The notes: generated by a model from the letters alone, not told the origin. 64,000 bases of DNA from Rhizoclosmatium globosum (GCA_002104985.1 MCGO01000039.1:186001-250000); one strand, 5' to 3'. Shown: positions 44,271 to 56,429, counted from the first letter of the stretch. Made by a program: numbers and translations.

Positions 44271-45304
44271 TCAAAACGATTATCAGCGAGCAAAAGTGGG
44301 CGGCAATGAGGAACGAATTGTCGCCCGCTGGAGCGAGCTTTTTAGGTCATGTTTGAGTGTGTTTGGAACAATATAGAATGATAGCGGGCAAAACTCGAAT
44401 TTTTTCTCCGTCATCATTTCAAAACTTTGCCACAACCGCTCCCACCCAATAGTCACCCCTTCCTGGAGAACTATGGCTTATTGGAAAGCTATGGAGCAGG
44501 AACATCGTTTGAGTTTATTTAAAAATCGAAATAATGAAGATCATATGCTGTTCTGATCAATCGCAGATTCCAACTCATTGAATCAGCAATTAAAACGGAA
44601 TCCCCCACGTTGGGCTCTGGCAGTACATTCTTGGAGAAAGATTATAAAAAAATAATGAAAGAAACTTATTCCGGTGGAACGGTATTAAGTTTGGCAAGTT
44701 TCATCCAACAACAATGACTCGTCCACGCAAAGCCAAGACCACGGCTACCAATGCCTTAAGGACGGCACAATTGACTCGCGCCAATGAACATGAATGATAT
44801 AGACAAGAATGGAGATATACGCCCTTTGACTGGTTTGCACTGGGTTCAGACAGAATCAACAGCTCTGATTTAACGACTGAACACAGACATCTTTTGCAAT
44901 ACAACGATTGAACAGCGAACCCAATTCAATGTTCCTCCAATGTTACAGTTTGCAAAGCGCGTTTGGGATTTGGTAGCAGGATTACAGCTGTTCAAGATTG
45001 AGGTCACCATTTTGTTTCTTCTTTTCAACGATTCGGAACTTACTTTTTACTATGATGGTTTGGATAGAGCTGCGGTTGAAGTTCAAAGTGGTGAACATTT
45101 TGTATTTCAGCAGTTTGGATACCAAGTGTTTTATTGACGAAATGGAAGAATAATAAATGATGTGCACTATTACAACCGTAGGCTGGAATACAACTTAGAA
45201 AAAAGCGAGCTTTCAAAGCTCTGCTTTTCTATCTTAATATGATGAGGGATATTGAATTCATGGTCTTTGTTTTTTTCACACAAATTCTCATCAAATGGAA
45301 GCTG
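44271..45304. other. Intergenic region, ~1 kb, no supportable gene
   Basis: Holds only short open stretches without family resemblance (for example 44940-45137). A/T-rich, with no tRNA-like cloverleaf, repeat or transposon end noticed. Probably contains the promoter of the Bub2-like gene. Confidence 0.4.
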
Positions 45305-47084
45305 ATGCCCAAATCTCCTCCAACCGGCATGGAACTTTTGCCCCCGGTGCGTCTATATCGAGCACTGGATCAACCAGAAGGAGTATGGGTGGTACTCCTG
45401 CAAGGTTTGTTGCTCGCACGCGATGTGAAAAGAATTTTGACAGCATCTTCAAGACCTGGATGGAATTCATCAACCAAACCAATCGCCAAAGCATCTTTGA
45501 ATGGCGCAGGGAATACTGCAGGGCCAGCTGCTCCATCGCCGTCATCTCTCCCAGTCGCGACCCCCACACGAAAACTGTCACTTGGTGCACAGCCAGCAAC
45601 CTCAAACTCTCGCCTTAGTTTCGGCGGCGTCCCTCAAACATCTGCAGCTCCATCAATAATCAGAAACGCACCCGCTTCTGCTACACCGCGTACAATCCCA
45701 CTTCGCCCCGTAGTTCCGAAGCAGACCCCACAACAATCAACCGCCGTCCCTTTCACACCAGCCCCAACTTCATTATCCTCTAGAAAACAAATCCCCCCAG
45801 CCGCAGAAAGAACTGCCCAAACGCCTTCCCGACAATCACTCCGTTCAACTTCAGAAAACATTCCAAACCCATCTCCTTCCACAACCATAAACGCCGTCAC
45901 ACAAATCATGGCCGGAGTCACAAGTAAAGGAACAGGCCGGTCCGACTTAAACGACCAATACCAAGTCCTCCTCACATCCAAAAACCCTTCTGAACGAAGC
46001 ATGCGCGCAAACTTACGTACCCTTCGCCACTTGATCCTCACGCAGGGAATTCCACACAGTCCAACCCCGCTACCACCACAGGACCTGAGATGTCGGATCT
46101 GGAAGCTTTTGCTGGGTGTATACAAAACAAGTGCAGATGAATATGTGGCATTAGTTTCGAAAGGCCCCAGCCCGGTGTTTGACAAAATCAAGAACGACGC
46201 GTTTAGGACTTTGATGGGAGATAAAGGATTTGGAAAGGTTGTTGAGGAAGGAATGCTTGTGAGAGTGTTGAATGCGTTTGCGTGGAGAGCAAAAGGTATC
46301 CTTTAATAATGGTGTTGTGAAATTGATACTTAAAAGAATATTAGATTATCCAACGTCACGGCTTATAAACCTGCAATTTTCGTATGTACAAGGGATGAAC
46401 GTTCTTGCAGCGCCGTTTCTCTACATTATGCCAGAGTTGGACGCGTTTTACACTTTCGCCACGTTTATTCATCATACATGTCCATTGTATGTGCAGCCAG
46501 CGTTGGAAGGCGTTCATTGCGGTATTAAACTCTTGGACAAATGCTTGTTGATTGCGGATCCCACTCTGCATGCGTACCTGAAGTCCAAGAACTTAGATCC
46601 TGTCATGTACGCGTTTCCATGTAAGTTGATTTTGCCCATATCTTATCTGGTCTCACGAACTTGCGTTCTTTGTAACAGCTGTTATGACATTCAGTGCTTG
46701 CACCCCTCCCTTGCACGAAGTTTTGAGACTGTGGGACTTTCTACTAAGTTACGGAGTTCATATGAACATTATCTGTATCGTTGCGCAATTGGTATTGATT
46801 CGAAGCGAGATTTTGAAAAGTGCGAGGTGAGTTTAAAAATAGTGTAACTCTTTGGCACTGTTTCTGACAAAGTGTTAGTCCCATGAAAGTATTAAGAACG
46901 TTCCCAAAATTGGATGCGAAGAAAGTGATTGGGACTTGCATGAAGCTTATTGAGCTGATTCCGGATAGTTTGTACGATTTGTTGGTGAGACACGTGTTTG
47001 GTATGTATTATCTGCTTCGTTATTCTTTCTAATTGATTGTTAGATGCCATGGTTTGTGATGGAATCTTGAATGAGGCAGATTGA
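45305..47084 (+). CDS. Bub2/Cdc16-like TBC-domain GTPase-activating protein
   Basis: Exons 45305-45404, 45444-46295, 46345-46620, 46679-46826, 46879-47000 and 47044-47084 join in frame (~512 residues). The TBC core matches Bub2/Cdc16: LNDQYQVLLTSKNPSERS, CRIWKLLLGVYKTSADEYV, GPSPVFDKIKNDAFRTL, VRVLNAFAWRAKD, FSYVQGMNVLAAPFLYIMP, VHCGIKLLDKCLLIADPTL, FPSVMTFSACTPPLHEVL and SPMKVLRTFPKLDAKKVIG. With Bfa1/Byr4 it inhibits the Tem1/Spg1 GTPase controlling mitotic exit or septation. An N-terminal Ser/Pro/Thr-rich extension of ~200 residues is unusual. The start and first intron are uncertain; the core is secure. Confidence 0.85.
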
Positions 47085-47226
47085 GAAGAAGAAATGATGT
47101 TGGAAAATACTATAGAAATTCTCCCACTAATCGTTGATATAAACAGAAAGAAAGAAACGAACTCGAATAAAAGAAGAGATCAGATATCTATACTCCAAAG
47201 AATCCAACACAACCCAGCATACCTTG

Positions 47227-49220
47227 TCATCCCTTAACTTCCCGAACAATACCCCTTTCTTTACCTCCCACCCATTCTCGTTCAACACGGAAGAACACCC
47301 ACACCCATCGCCTCAAGACTTCCAATCCCTTCAACCCCAAATCAACACCCAACAAAACTCCTCGTAGACTATCCCCATTACTCTCCTTTGAAACACTCTG
47401 CTTCAAAAGCGAATGCAAAATAGCAACACGAACAATCCAACTCATCCTCAGCAACGTATTAAAAACGATCGCCGCATAATACAACCAAGGACTCCGGAAA
47501 TGCAGCGTCTTTCTCAAAAAGAAGGGGAAAGGAGCTTGGTTTGATGTGACTGGATGCGGTAAGTCCTGGTCATTTGAAGAATCTAAGGCAGATTCGTTTT
47601 TGTTGGAGGACAATGACCCCGTTTCAATTGATTTTGATTGTTGAGGATTCAATTGGATCATGGGAACGCGAGAGGGAATAGAGTTGACACGTCGAATTGC
47701 TGGCGATACGTTGTTTGAGTTTGGTTTTCTGGACCATGTACCCAAGTGCCAATCCATCCAGATATCCCAGTACAGAGAGTACGTTGAGTTAATGATTGAG
47801 AAAAAGATCCTGATTTGTATTGCATGGATTAACGATGAATAATACTATGAAGTAGAAAGGTATGTACCATATTCCAATTGCAAAGTTCAAGACGAATTCA
47901 ATCTTCTTTTCATCCAGTTTGTTGTTTTCTTCTGGGTTTACAATCATAGAACCCAATAGTTTAGAATGCGTGACTACTTCCTCACTGTTGAGGTGGACGA
48001 GAGTGGACATCTCCGCGCGTACCCAGTTGATGAACCAAGACGATGCAATCACAGGAAACGCTGAACAATATTTGAGGGCGTTCATCAAATGTCGCGTTTG
48101 AGCAGCTGGATTGTTTTGAGTCTGGAAATATTCGGCGAGACATTGACGGAGACGGAACAAAAATGGTAAGCTGATGACATGATTAGAAATAGCAGCGAAT
48201 GAGAATAAGCGTTTTGATCGAACCAAACAAGAGCCACTCCAATGATTTCCATGGTTCTTCCTCCAAGACGGAACATACTGCCACCAGACGTGCCATCTCT
48301 TCTTTGATGCTGCTTGTAACGAGAATCATGAGTGCTTTCGTGAGAGAGTAAGTCTTGGGCGACGAGATGCAAGTCTCCCAAGACTTTACTGAACGATGTC
48401 AAAATATCGGCAAAAATAACGTCACAGAATGGTACTGCTGATGCGAATGTTCCGAATGCGATACGTTTGAGGGAACTGTGATACAACGGTTTAGTTCTTG
48501 GCAGTTGGAGTGGTAATGTGACGACAATCGCTAATAATATAAGCTCGATAGAGTCTCTTCACCCGAACATCAATTTGCTCTAAGTCCTACGGTTCCTCTC
48601 TTTCACCGCCTTGTATGTAACTCACTTGAGAAACCATCTCCGCTCCTTCCCAAAGAAGACATCCGCCTTTAACCCAACCAGAAGAGCAAGCATAAGAACA
48701 TATGCTAGTAGCGGCACATATTCAGCTTGCTCCTCTGAGCCTCCTGATATCCAGACCACGAGTGCAAATAGACCGATAGAAGCCAATGTAATCGCCGAGT
48801 AAGAGATTGCAATCATGTACAGATTCGCAGGAATGAGGGATAGAGCCTGTGATGAATAGTGGGAGTGCATCGGAGCCGAGTGGGAGGTTGACGATGAGAG
48901 GAGAGCAGCATGATCCATCGATTGTTGCTGTTGCGGTGGATTGAACTGCAGAATCCTGTTTACTGAAATACCAGATGCAAGCAGAATGTGGATATTAGAT
49001 GCCCAGCAAAAGAGGCCGAGACAGACAAGGAGCAGCACACTGGCACTCCCAAGTTAGTAACCCACTCAAACCCAATCCATCCTCCACTCAACTGGAAGTA
49101 AACGGGAAGCTGCCTCGTAACCAGCACAACCAGCTTCGAAAGCATCGAATACAACAGCGCCAGCCCGATTAACCCTCCAGCAACCGTCAATCCATTGCGG
49201 ATAGACGATGTATGCAACAT
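47227..49220 (-). CDS. ERD1: EXS-domain membrane protein, Erd1-like
   Basis: Multi-exon, several membrane segments. Visible: LIGLALLYSMLSKLVVLV, LLLVCLGLFCWASNIHILL, AISYSAITLASIGLFALVVW, then the EXS domain: RIAFGTFASAVPFCDVIFAD with ILTSFSKVLGDL, LPFLFRLRQCLAEYF, RHLMNALKYCSAFPVI, NSTYSLYWDIWMDWHLG, YYAAIVFNTLLRMSWI and LRRWVWVFFRVEREWV. No SPX domain, so Erd1 rather than Syg1/XPR1. Erd1 recycles phosphate from the Golgi and retains Golgi glycosyltransferases. One base is missing near 49,047: NLGVPV is in one frame and LLLVCLGLF in the next. Divergent from the MAPKK gene with 38 bp between ATGs. Confidence 0.82.
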
Positions 49221-49258
49221 CTTTTGACAGCAAACCAACAAAAAAAGAGTTGAGGAAA

Positions 49259-50638
49259 ATGAATCCACCACCCCAATTCAAACTAGGCATCGTCACAACT
49301 CCAACTCTTCAGAACCCGTTGAAGGCTGCGATTACCCCGCTTTTGGTGCCTGAGGGCGAGATCAAGTTCAGGGACGAAGATCTGGAGTTTGTTGAAGAGC
49401 TGGGCCACGGTGCCGGCGGCTCAGTGGCGAAGGTGGTGCACATTCCTAGTGGGGCGATTATGGCGAGAAAGGTGTGTTGTTTGGTGGATCGTGGAATCTT
49501 TGTTGCACAGGGGAATGCCACCCTTACCTTATGGTTCCCCCTTCATCGACTGTTATCGATTGAGCTCGATTGATCTGAAACCTCTAGTATCTATTTGAAC
49601 TCATTGGAATCATGCGTTCCTGCTGTTTGATGGCTTTGCTTCAGCGGGGTGCGACGTCGAAAACAGTTTCCCCTTCACCCTTCATTACCCCACCATAACT
49701 GGAGCCCTTATACGCCGCTCACTCATTACTTTAAGATAAAGTAAAACTAATCAATTTATTTATAATGGTAGTATCTCTCGGTGAACGTGGATGCAGAACA
49801 AGAGCGAAAAAAGGCGGAACGTAATCTCAAGAACGAACTCAAAATATTACACAAATGCCGCTCAGAATACATTGTCTCTTCCTTTGGAGCTTACATTTCG
49901 GATGGAGGCGTCAACGTTGTGATGGAATACATGGACTTGGGAAGTTTAGATTCTGTGTACAAACAGTTTGGAGCTGTGCCAGAAGAGATTGTAGTCAAGG
50001 TTGCAGTAAGGACGTTGAAAGGCTTGGTGTACCTCCAGAAAATGAATATCGTTCATCGAGGTTTGTTTTCAGGATTGTTGAATCTCTGTTCCATGAAGCC
50101 TGATAAGTCTCCATACAGACATCAAACCAAGTAATCTGCTTCTCAATTCTGCTGGTCAAATCAAAATTGCAGATTTTGGTGTGTCGAAGGAATTGGTCAA
50201 CACGCAAGCACGGACATTCACGGGGACACAAGGATATTTGGCTCCAGAGCGTATTGACAGTGGACAAATTTATGGAGTCGTCAGTGACATTTGGAGTCTG
50301 GGACTCACATTGATGGAAATCGCGACAGCCGTATTCCCCTATGCAGAAGCTGGGGAAAGTGTCTTTGATTTGATTACGTTTATAAAAGAAAAGGAGGCAC
50401 CGCGACTGCCTCCAGGGCGGTTCTCTGAAGGGTTTGAGGGACTTGTTGGGTTATGGTGAGTTCCATCTATTGTTGCTTGCAGCTCTAACCCGTTACTGTT
50501 CTCAGTCTGATTAAGGATCACATGGAGCGGCCTGCACCCGATGTCTTGTTGCAGCATCCAAGCTGTGTTGCAGCGGAAGCGGATGGTTGCGATGTGGTTG
50601 AATGGGCAAAGGGACTATTGGCTCAACTGGAGAAGTGA
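49259..50638 (+). CDS. MAP kinase kinase (Ste7/Mek family)
   Basis: Four exons, 49259-49471, 49772-50060, 50119-50455 and 50506-50638, give a compact 323-residue kinase. Present: glycine loop LGHGAGGSVAKVVH, IMARK catalytic Lys just before intron 1, SEYIVSSFGAYI, NVVMEYMDLGSLD, HRDIKPSNLLLN (spliced), DFGVSKELVNTQARTFTGT with Ser and Thr in the SxxxT activation position, QGYLAPERI and WSLGLTLMEIA. This arrangement is typical of MAP2Ks. The pathway (mating, wall or osmotic stress) cannot be assigned. No long regulatory N-terminus, unlike Pbs2 or Wis1. Confidence 0.9.
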
Positions 50639-50842
50639 AAGTGTACCACGATCCTTGTTCGTATATTGATAGACACATTAGTAGTAAATACAGCAGAACA
50701 TTCATGTTGACTCAAGAAGTGCGCATTATTTGTGGAGTTGTTGGTTTGGAGTTCTGCGAATCAAAACAGGGTACAGACACCTTTCCTCACAAAAAGACTC
50801 ACCAAACCAAGACCAACCAACCAACCACCAACCAACCACCAA

Positions 50843-51421
50843 ATGCCGTCCTTTTCCCGCCAACGATCCGCGTGTCGAATGTGTGCCATTATGCGCGAAG
50901 ACACGTACACTCCGCACTGCCGCCAGTGCACATGCATCAAGAGGGCACCCTCGCTCGTGCCTCCTCTTTTGCCCTCGGCCAATCCATCGACTTTGACACG
51001 TTCTTTGACAGCAAATGCTCTGGTGACCGAGCCCGATTCGCTGTCAACACCGACAACAACGATAACAAATCAACGGGGCCTCAAACGGTCAAAGAGCGAA
51101 ATGGATGCGTCCTCAAAGGTCACGTCAACCCACTCGGACTCGAGAACACCTCCGCTGATGGACGGCCCGCCTCCTGGTAGGTTCAATCACTGCGACTTGA
51201 CCCTTGCTGACCATTGCCGTTTGTTGCCATCGTTAACAGGCCTGACCCGCCCACTCAATACACTCCTGCCCTCTTCCAAGTCCAAAGATATCCCGCCATT
51301 AGAGACTGTGGTATCATCTCATAAAGACGATTGCATGAGGAAGACTCGGTTTTCTGACTGTAGTCTTGCTTCAGTTGCAAATAGCCTTCTACTTGAGATT
51401 GGTGCACTGTCGGTGTACTAA
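50843..51421 (+). CDS. Hypothetical protein with N-terminal CxxC pairs
   Basis: 192 residues if read straight through. The N-terminus has CRMC and CRQCTC, spaced like a small zinc-binding knuckle; the rest is Ser/Thr/Pro-rich. A plausible in-frame intron (GTAGGT at ~51,178 to AACAG at ~51,239) would remove an RFNHCDL-containing segment and join PPPG to LTRPLNTLL. No family recognised. The ATG follows a CCAACCAACC-rich 5' region. Confidence 0.45.
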   Translation: MPSFSRQRSACRMCAIMREDTYTPHCRQCTCIKRAPSLVPPLLPSANPSTLTRSLTANALVTEPDSLSTPTTTITNQRGLKRSKSEMDASSKVTSTHSDSRTPPLMDGPPPGRFNHCDLTLADHCRLLPSLTGLTRPLNTLLPSSKSKDIPPLETVVSSHKDDCMRKTRFSDCSLASVANSLLLEIGALSVY

Positions 51422-51783
51422 ACTATATATATGACTGTAATTGTTTCATTCGCAAGCGCTTGTAAATCGTATCATTGGCTTCATACTTAAATAAAGCTAC
51501 CTTGGATCGCCCTATGAATTTATTGGTGTGTTTCTATCGGTGTATGAATAAGCATAGAATGACCAAGATCAAGCAGCGGAGTTTGCACTTTCTTTGTTCT
51601 CTTGTTGTCAGTCTCGACCCCTCCCATTGTTTCTAAAACTCAAAGGTCAAAAAAGGAAGACCTCACGGAACCACATCGACTCCAACACTCCAATCAAAAG
51701 CGTTTACATCAGCAATTTCTAATCACACTACTCGCTGTCAGCCTCTGTATATTGGTCAATCGTCAAGAATCAGTCTTTGAACA
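51422..51783. other. Intergenic region
   Basis: Between the hypothetical gene and the AGC kinase. Contains AATAAAG at ~51,490, a likely poly(A) signal for the upstream gene. No other feature seen. Confidence 0.4.
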
Positions 51784-54005
51784 ATGACGTCTCTCTTCCG
51801 ACGCGCATCGAAACTAGTAAAAGGGGCAACCGGCTCTGAATCAAAAGATGGTGATATCAGCTCTGGTGATGTAACCAACGTCGCAAGTAAGGGTCTCTTT
51901 TCTCGAATGACTGTCAAGAAGACATCTGTCGACGGGTCGGCAAGTCAAACTCCAATTCTTACTCGAAAAGACACCGTTACAAAAGAAAAGGAGCGTGATC
52001 GAGAAAAGGAAAAGGAAATGGAAGCCACCTTGGCAAACGCGACTTCAGCTTTAACAGCTGCACGAAAAGTTCGATCTGAGCATAATTTAGCAGAAGAGCA
52101 AAACACGTCTGGGGAAAAGAGTGGAGAGGTTTGGTATTGCGGCTAGCCGTTATTGAAGCTCATTTTTTTGTTTCAGAGTAAAGCTGATGAGCCAAAACCT
52201 GGCTTCCTCAAAAAGGCTTCCTTACATCGTTCAAATACAGCCGGTAAAATGACGCACGTGTTTAATTCTCTGGAAGCAAAAGACGTTCCCGTACCAGTTA
52301 AACCAAAAACACTCTCAGTCACGAAAGACGCCCTCGCCTTTACAGGGCGAACTAGCGTTACAAATCTCAACAAAAACAATCCAAGCAATATTTCAATTAA
52401 TCAGACCGGAAATGGTTCTGTCTTTGCGTTAAACAACGAGGATGCCCCTCCAATGCCATTACCATTCCTGAACACACCTACATCACATCCTACAATAGAA
52501 CCCACGCTCCCCAAAATCGGAACCCTGAAAGCTCCTCGAAGTGCTACAGAACAGCCAATGTCGCTTGCCAAATCCACCAATCAACTATTCGCCGGAACAG
52601 GTCCATCCTCCCAACTCGGCGGTTCATCCATCGATATCAAGTACAAGAACGCATTACAACAAGGCTCTCCCTCTCAAAACCAACTCCTCATGGCCGGAAA
52701 CACAGGCGGACACCGTGACACCTCCGGGAACGGATTCCTCTCAACCACAGCAGCAGCCGCCGTCGCCCGTCAAGAAAAACGAAACGCCGGTCTATCCGCC
52801 TACGAAATCTCAACCCCCTCTTCCGCACCTTCCCTCAAACGATACTGTCTCGACGATTTCCACATTGTACGTCGAGTCGGTCGCGGTGGTTTCGCGATTG
52901 TATTTCTTGTTCGAATGAAACAGAGCACGGGACGGTACTTTGCGCTCAAGGCGATTCGAAAGGCGGAGGTTGTGAAACTGAAGCAGGAGAAGCAGATTGT
53001 GAATGAGAAGGAGATTTTGAAGAGCGTCAAGCATAACTTTATTGTTGAGTTGTTTCATACGTTTCAGGATACGCATTATTTATATATGGTGATGGAGTAT
53101 ATTGATGGTGGGGATTTGTTTAGCTATTTGAGGAAGGTTCAGGTAAGGCGAGTGATTGGGATTGATGATTATACTCAAATGCATATCGTAGAAATTCGGA
53201 GACGAAGATTCAAAGTTTTATGCTGCCGAAGTTCTCATGTCTTTACAGTACCTTCATGGCGAAAATGTTATTTTCCGAGACTTGAAGCCAGAGGTGATGA
53301 AGGGCGTCCATCAAAAGAAAAGCACTCAACATTTTTGCAACAGAATATTCTATTAGATATGACTGGACACGTCAAGCTAGCCGACTTTGGTTTCGCCAAA
53401 GTCGTGACAGGGACAACAAAATCGTTTTGCGGAACACCCGATTATATTGCCCGCGAAATTGTAAGCAAAAGAACCATTGAATCTCTGTCGGCATATACTT
53501 ACAATGTAAAAATAAGGTATTGAACCGCCCTTACACAAAAATGGTAGACTGGTGGTCCTTTGGCGTCCTCATTTTCGAACTCGTTTCCGGAAAAACGCCA
53601 TTCCAAAGCGAATCCCCCGACGGCATTTACGATAACATCGAGCACTGCAAAATTGCATGGAACCCGCTAATAAAGGGGAACTGCAAGGACATTATTGCGC
53701 GGTTGCTTGACAAGGACCCCGAGAAACGGTTGGGTTCTAACGGGGACGGAGCTGAAATCCGGGCGCATGCATGGTTCAAGACTATAAAGTGGGCGAAAGC
53801 TGAGGTTCGGCAGATGCAACCGCCGTTTTTGCCGGCTTGTGAGGCACCTGATGTGATTGAGCGAGAACGAGAGAAGAGGGGTCAACAAGAAGATTATGCG
53901 GGGATGCTTAAGAGTGGGGCTGGTGGAGGTGCTAGTGCAACTGATAAGAGGCCTGATTTAAGTTGGTTGACGAATGGTGCACCAGACCCGTTCAAGGGCT
54001 TCTAA
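51784..54005 (+). CDS. PKA-like AGC protein kinase (cAMP-dependent catalytic subunit)
   Basis: Five exons, 51784-52128, 52177-53142, 53192-53293, 53344-53460 and 53517-54005, give 672 residues. The first ~355 residues are a charged, Ser/Asn-rich extension. The kinase then reads FHIVRRVGRGGFAIVFLV, FALKAIRKAEV, HNFIVELFHTFQDTHYLYMV, MEYIDGGDLFSYL, IFRDLKPENILLD, KLADFGFAKVV and SFCGTPDYIAREIV, with NRPYTKMVDWWSFGVLIFEL. The C-tail ends exactly with FKGF, an FxxF like PKA's C-terminal FTEF. Oddity: the APE motif reads ARE. Closest to PKA-C; another AGC subgroup is possible. Confidence 0.85.
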
Positions 54006-54664
54006 GAGGGATTGTTTGTTTGGTTTTATTTCATAGCTTTATATTTATTGCTTTCTAATTACAAAGTATTATTGATCGGCGTGTACTTTTGTGTCCAGTT
54101 GGTTTAGCCACACCATTTTGTTTGAGGAGAATTGCACTGACTAGAAAGATCTGCAATAATGTTTCGTTTGAGTCTTTTGTTTTACCCATGTGTTGAATGC
54201 GTGCCATGTTCGATTGATAAAGAATTAATTTTCGACCTGTTAGTATCACCGTTTTTAGACTCAATTTCAATGCTGTGGCTGGCAATGTTTTCCTTCCGCG
54301 CTCCAGTATGTTGTATCAAGTTCTAATTGACTCTGCCCTCTTTGCTGATTATGCCCTGATTATGTATGCTGAAAACTGTCTCTAAGAACCCTTAATGAAA
54401 TTTTTCTGTACTCGTGCTCCTCGTTTCTGACCAGCGTGCCCTCATTTAACGATTTTTTTCTTAAGAGATGGGCAATGAAACCTGCGGAAATTTGCGCGTG
54501 CCGGAGATGAAACAACGAGGCATGCACCAAACTCGTGCCTGTAAGCCTAATTTAATCAAATACTACGAGCGAAAAACGTGCTTACAAATGGATCGTGATT
54601 GGATACCTCAAAGTATAAGAAGCTTGCTTCTGCGAAGCCCACCCATAGTAAAGGTATCCTAAAA
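54006..54664. other. Intergenic region (659 bp)
   Basis: Between the kinase stop and the phosphodiesterase start. No supportable gene. The 3' half should hold the promoter of a strongly codon-biased gene. AT-rich, with a TTTTTTCTT tract ~54,450. Confidence 0.4.
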
Positions 54665-56292
54665 ATGAGCACCGAAGACAACAAGCCAGTCGCCAACTCT
54701 GGCAACAACAAGGTTCTCTTGTTCAGCGCTGGTTCCCTTATTGTTGGTGGAGCTATCGGAGCCGTCATTGCCTACTTTGCTACCAAGGCCAACAACGATG
54801 CCTCTGTTTCTTCAGCTTCTGCATCTGCCTCCTCCTCTGTTCCCCCAATGGTTCCAGGTTGGTTCGCTGAGAGAACTTTCCACGAGAATGCCATCGTTTG
54901 CCCATGGACCACCAACCCATTGAACGATACCGACTGTCAATGGAGGTAACGTGTTATATTGAAAGACACTTGATGTCAAGTCAAGCCTGCCAACCCAAAA
55001 AATTCTAAACGAGCCTATTCTTGAACCCAAACAGAAAGGCTGAAATCACCCGTATGCGTAACGCGATTGCTACTTGCGAGAACCCACTTGCATTCAACTT
55101 GGAAGCTATTGGACACCGTGGAGCTGCTTTGGTTGCCCCAGAGGAGACCATCAAGTCCTGGCAAATCGGAGTTGACTCTGGAGCCGGTTTCATCGAGTGT
55201 GATGCCGCTGTTACCAAGGACCTCCAGCTTACTTGCCGTCACTCCACCTGTGACTTGCACTTCACTACCGACATCTTGACTCGTCCAGAAATGGTTGCCA
55301 AGTGCTCCACTCCTTTCACCCCTGCGTCCAACGGTACTGCCGCTAAGGTTAACTGCTGCACATACGATTTCACCATGGAGGAAATGTCCAAGCTCTGTTC
55401 CATCATGGAGTCTGGAACCAACCCTAAGGCTACCACCCCAGACGAATACCTTGTCAACTCCACCCCATTCCGTTCCGTCGGTCTTGCCAAGGGTGAGTGC
55501 CACAAGATGGTCTCCCACAAGGACTATCTCAAGTTTGCCAAGTCTAAGAACGTCAACGTTATTCCTGAGCTCAAGGACACCACTGAAAAGGGGACTCAAG
55601 ACTTCCTCAAGTCCAAGAACTCCTCCATCGAGTTCCTTGCTGACTTGATGGCTTCTGAGTTGCGTGAGATTGGTTTCACTGCTCCTTTGGATGCTAACTT
55701 CCGTAACGCTAAGCGTGGTACCATTGGTATTATGCAGACTTTCGACCGTCGCGTTGCACGTTACTGGAAGACTTCCAAGAACAAGGACCTTTCTGTCGAA
55801 TACATGTGGGAGTCTGACTTCAACTCTACTTTGACTGAGAAGGACTGTGACGAGCCAGCTGACTGTGGAACTGACGATGTTGTTCTTGGAATGATGAACC
55901 TCGGAGTCGAATTGATTTCTCCAGCTTTCAACTACTACGTTACTGCCGAGAACCACAGAATTGTTGAGTCCAAGGGATCCAAGAACTTGAAGGCTCTCAA
56001 GGCTAAGTCCGGAAAGAACACCTACTTCGGATCCTGGTCTCTTGAGCGTTCTGGATGTGCTTCCCACTACGGCTCCAGCAACGCTACCTTCAATGCGGAG
56101 AAGGGTTTGGGTGCTATTGGAGGATGTGGATGGTACTACAACACTGTTGAGGGTGAGGCTACTTTCGGTCAACATGAGGACACTCTCTTGATGTTGGATG
56201 TTCTCTTCAAGCAAGTTGGACTCGTTGGATTGTTCTCTGACTTCCCAGCGTCTGTCTCCATGTACTCCAACTGTATCTTGAACAAGAAGTAA
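54665..56292 (+). CDS. Membrane-anchored glycerophosphodiester phosphodiesterase
   Basis: Two exons, 54665-54945 and 55035-56292, give 512 residues. Residues ~16-40 (VLLFSAGSLIVGGAIGAVIAYF) form a single N-terminal membrane anchor, followed by an Ala/Ser linker. The GDPD barrel starts IGHRGAALVAPEETIKSW, then GAGFIECDAAVTKDLQLTCR with HSTCDLHFTT, giving the catalytic HR..EE..D and H residues. NVIPELKD, PAFNYYV and LGAIGGCGWYY lie in later strands. Hydrolyses glycerophosphodiesters to glycerol-3-phosphate and alcohol, probably at the surface. Codon use is far more C-ending (AAG, AAC, GTC, ATC) than neighbours, suggesting high expression. Confidence 0.9.
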
Positions 56293-56346
56293 ATTCAAGA
56301 GCGCGTCTCTTTCTCTTTTTCTCTAGAATTAACTCTGATAAGTAAT

Positions 56347-56352
56347 AATAAA
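56347..56352 (+). terminator. Poly(A) signal AATAAA of the phosphodiesterase gene
   Basis: 55 bp after the stop codon at 56292, in an A/T-rich tail preceding the Vti1 start at 56430. Confidence 0.45.
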
Positions 56353-56429
56353 GATCATCTTCGTTCCATAAATTATCCCTCCCTTTCTTCTTCCTTTATT
56401 GTAATTTTAATCACCCAAACAACCAAAGA

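Noticed and set aside
44940..45137. 65-codon plus-strand frame in the 1-kb spacer
   Set aside because: Hydrophobic residues only by AT-rich composition; no start context, family match or supporting neighbour.
55015..56298. 427-codon open frame antisense to the phosphodiesterase
   Set aside because: It mirrors the GDPD exon exactly, its composition (Ser/Val/Leu/Gly-rich) is that of complemented biased codons, and no family signature is seen.
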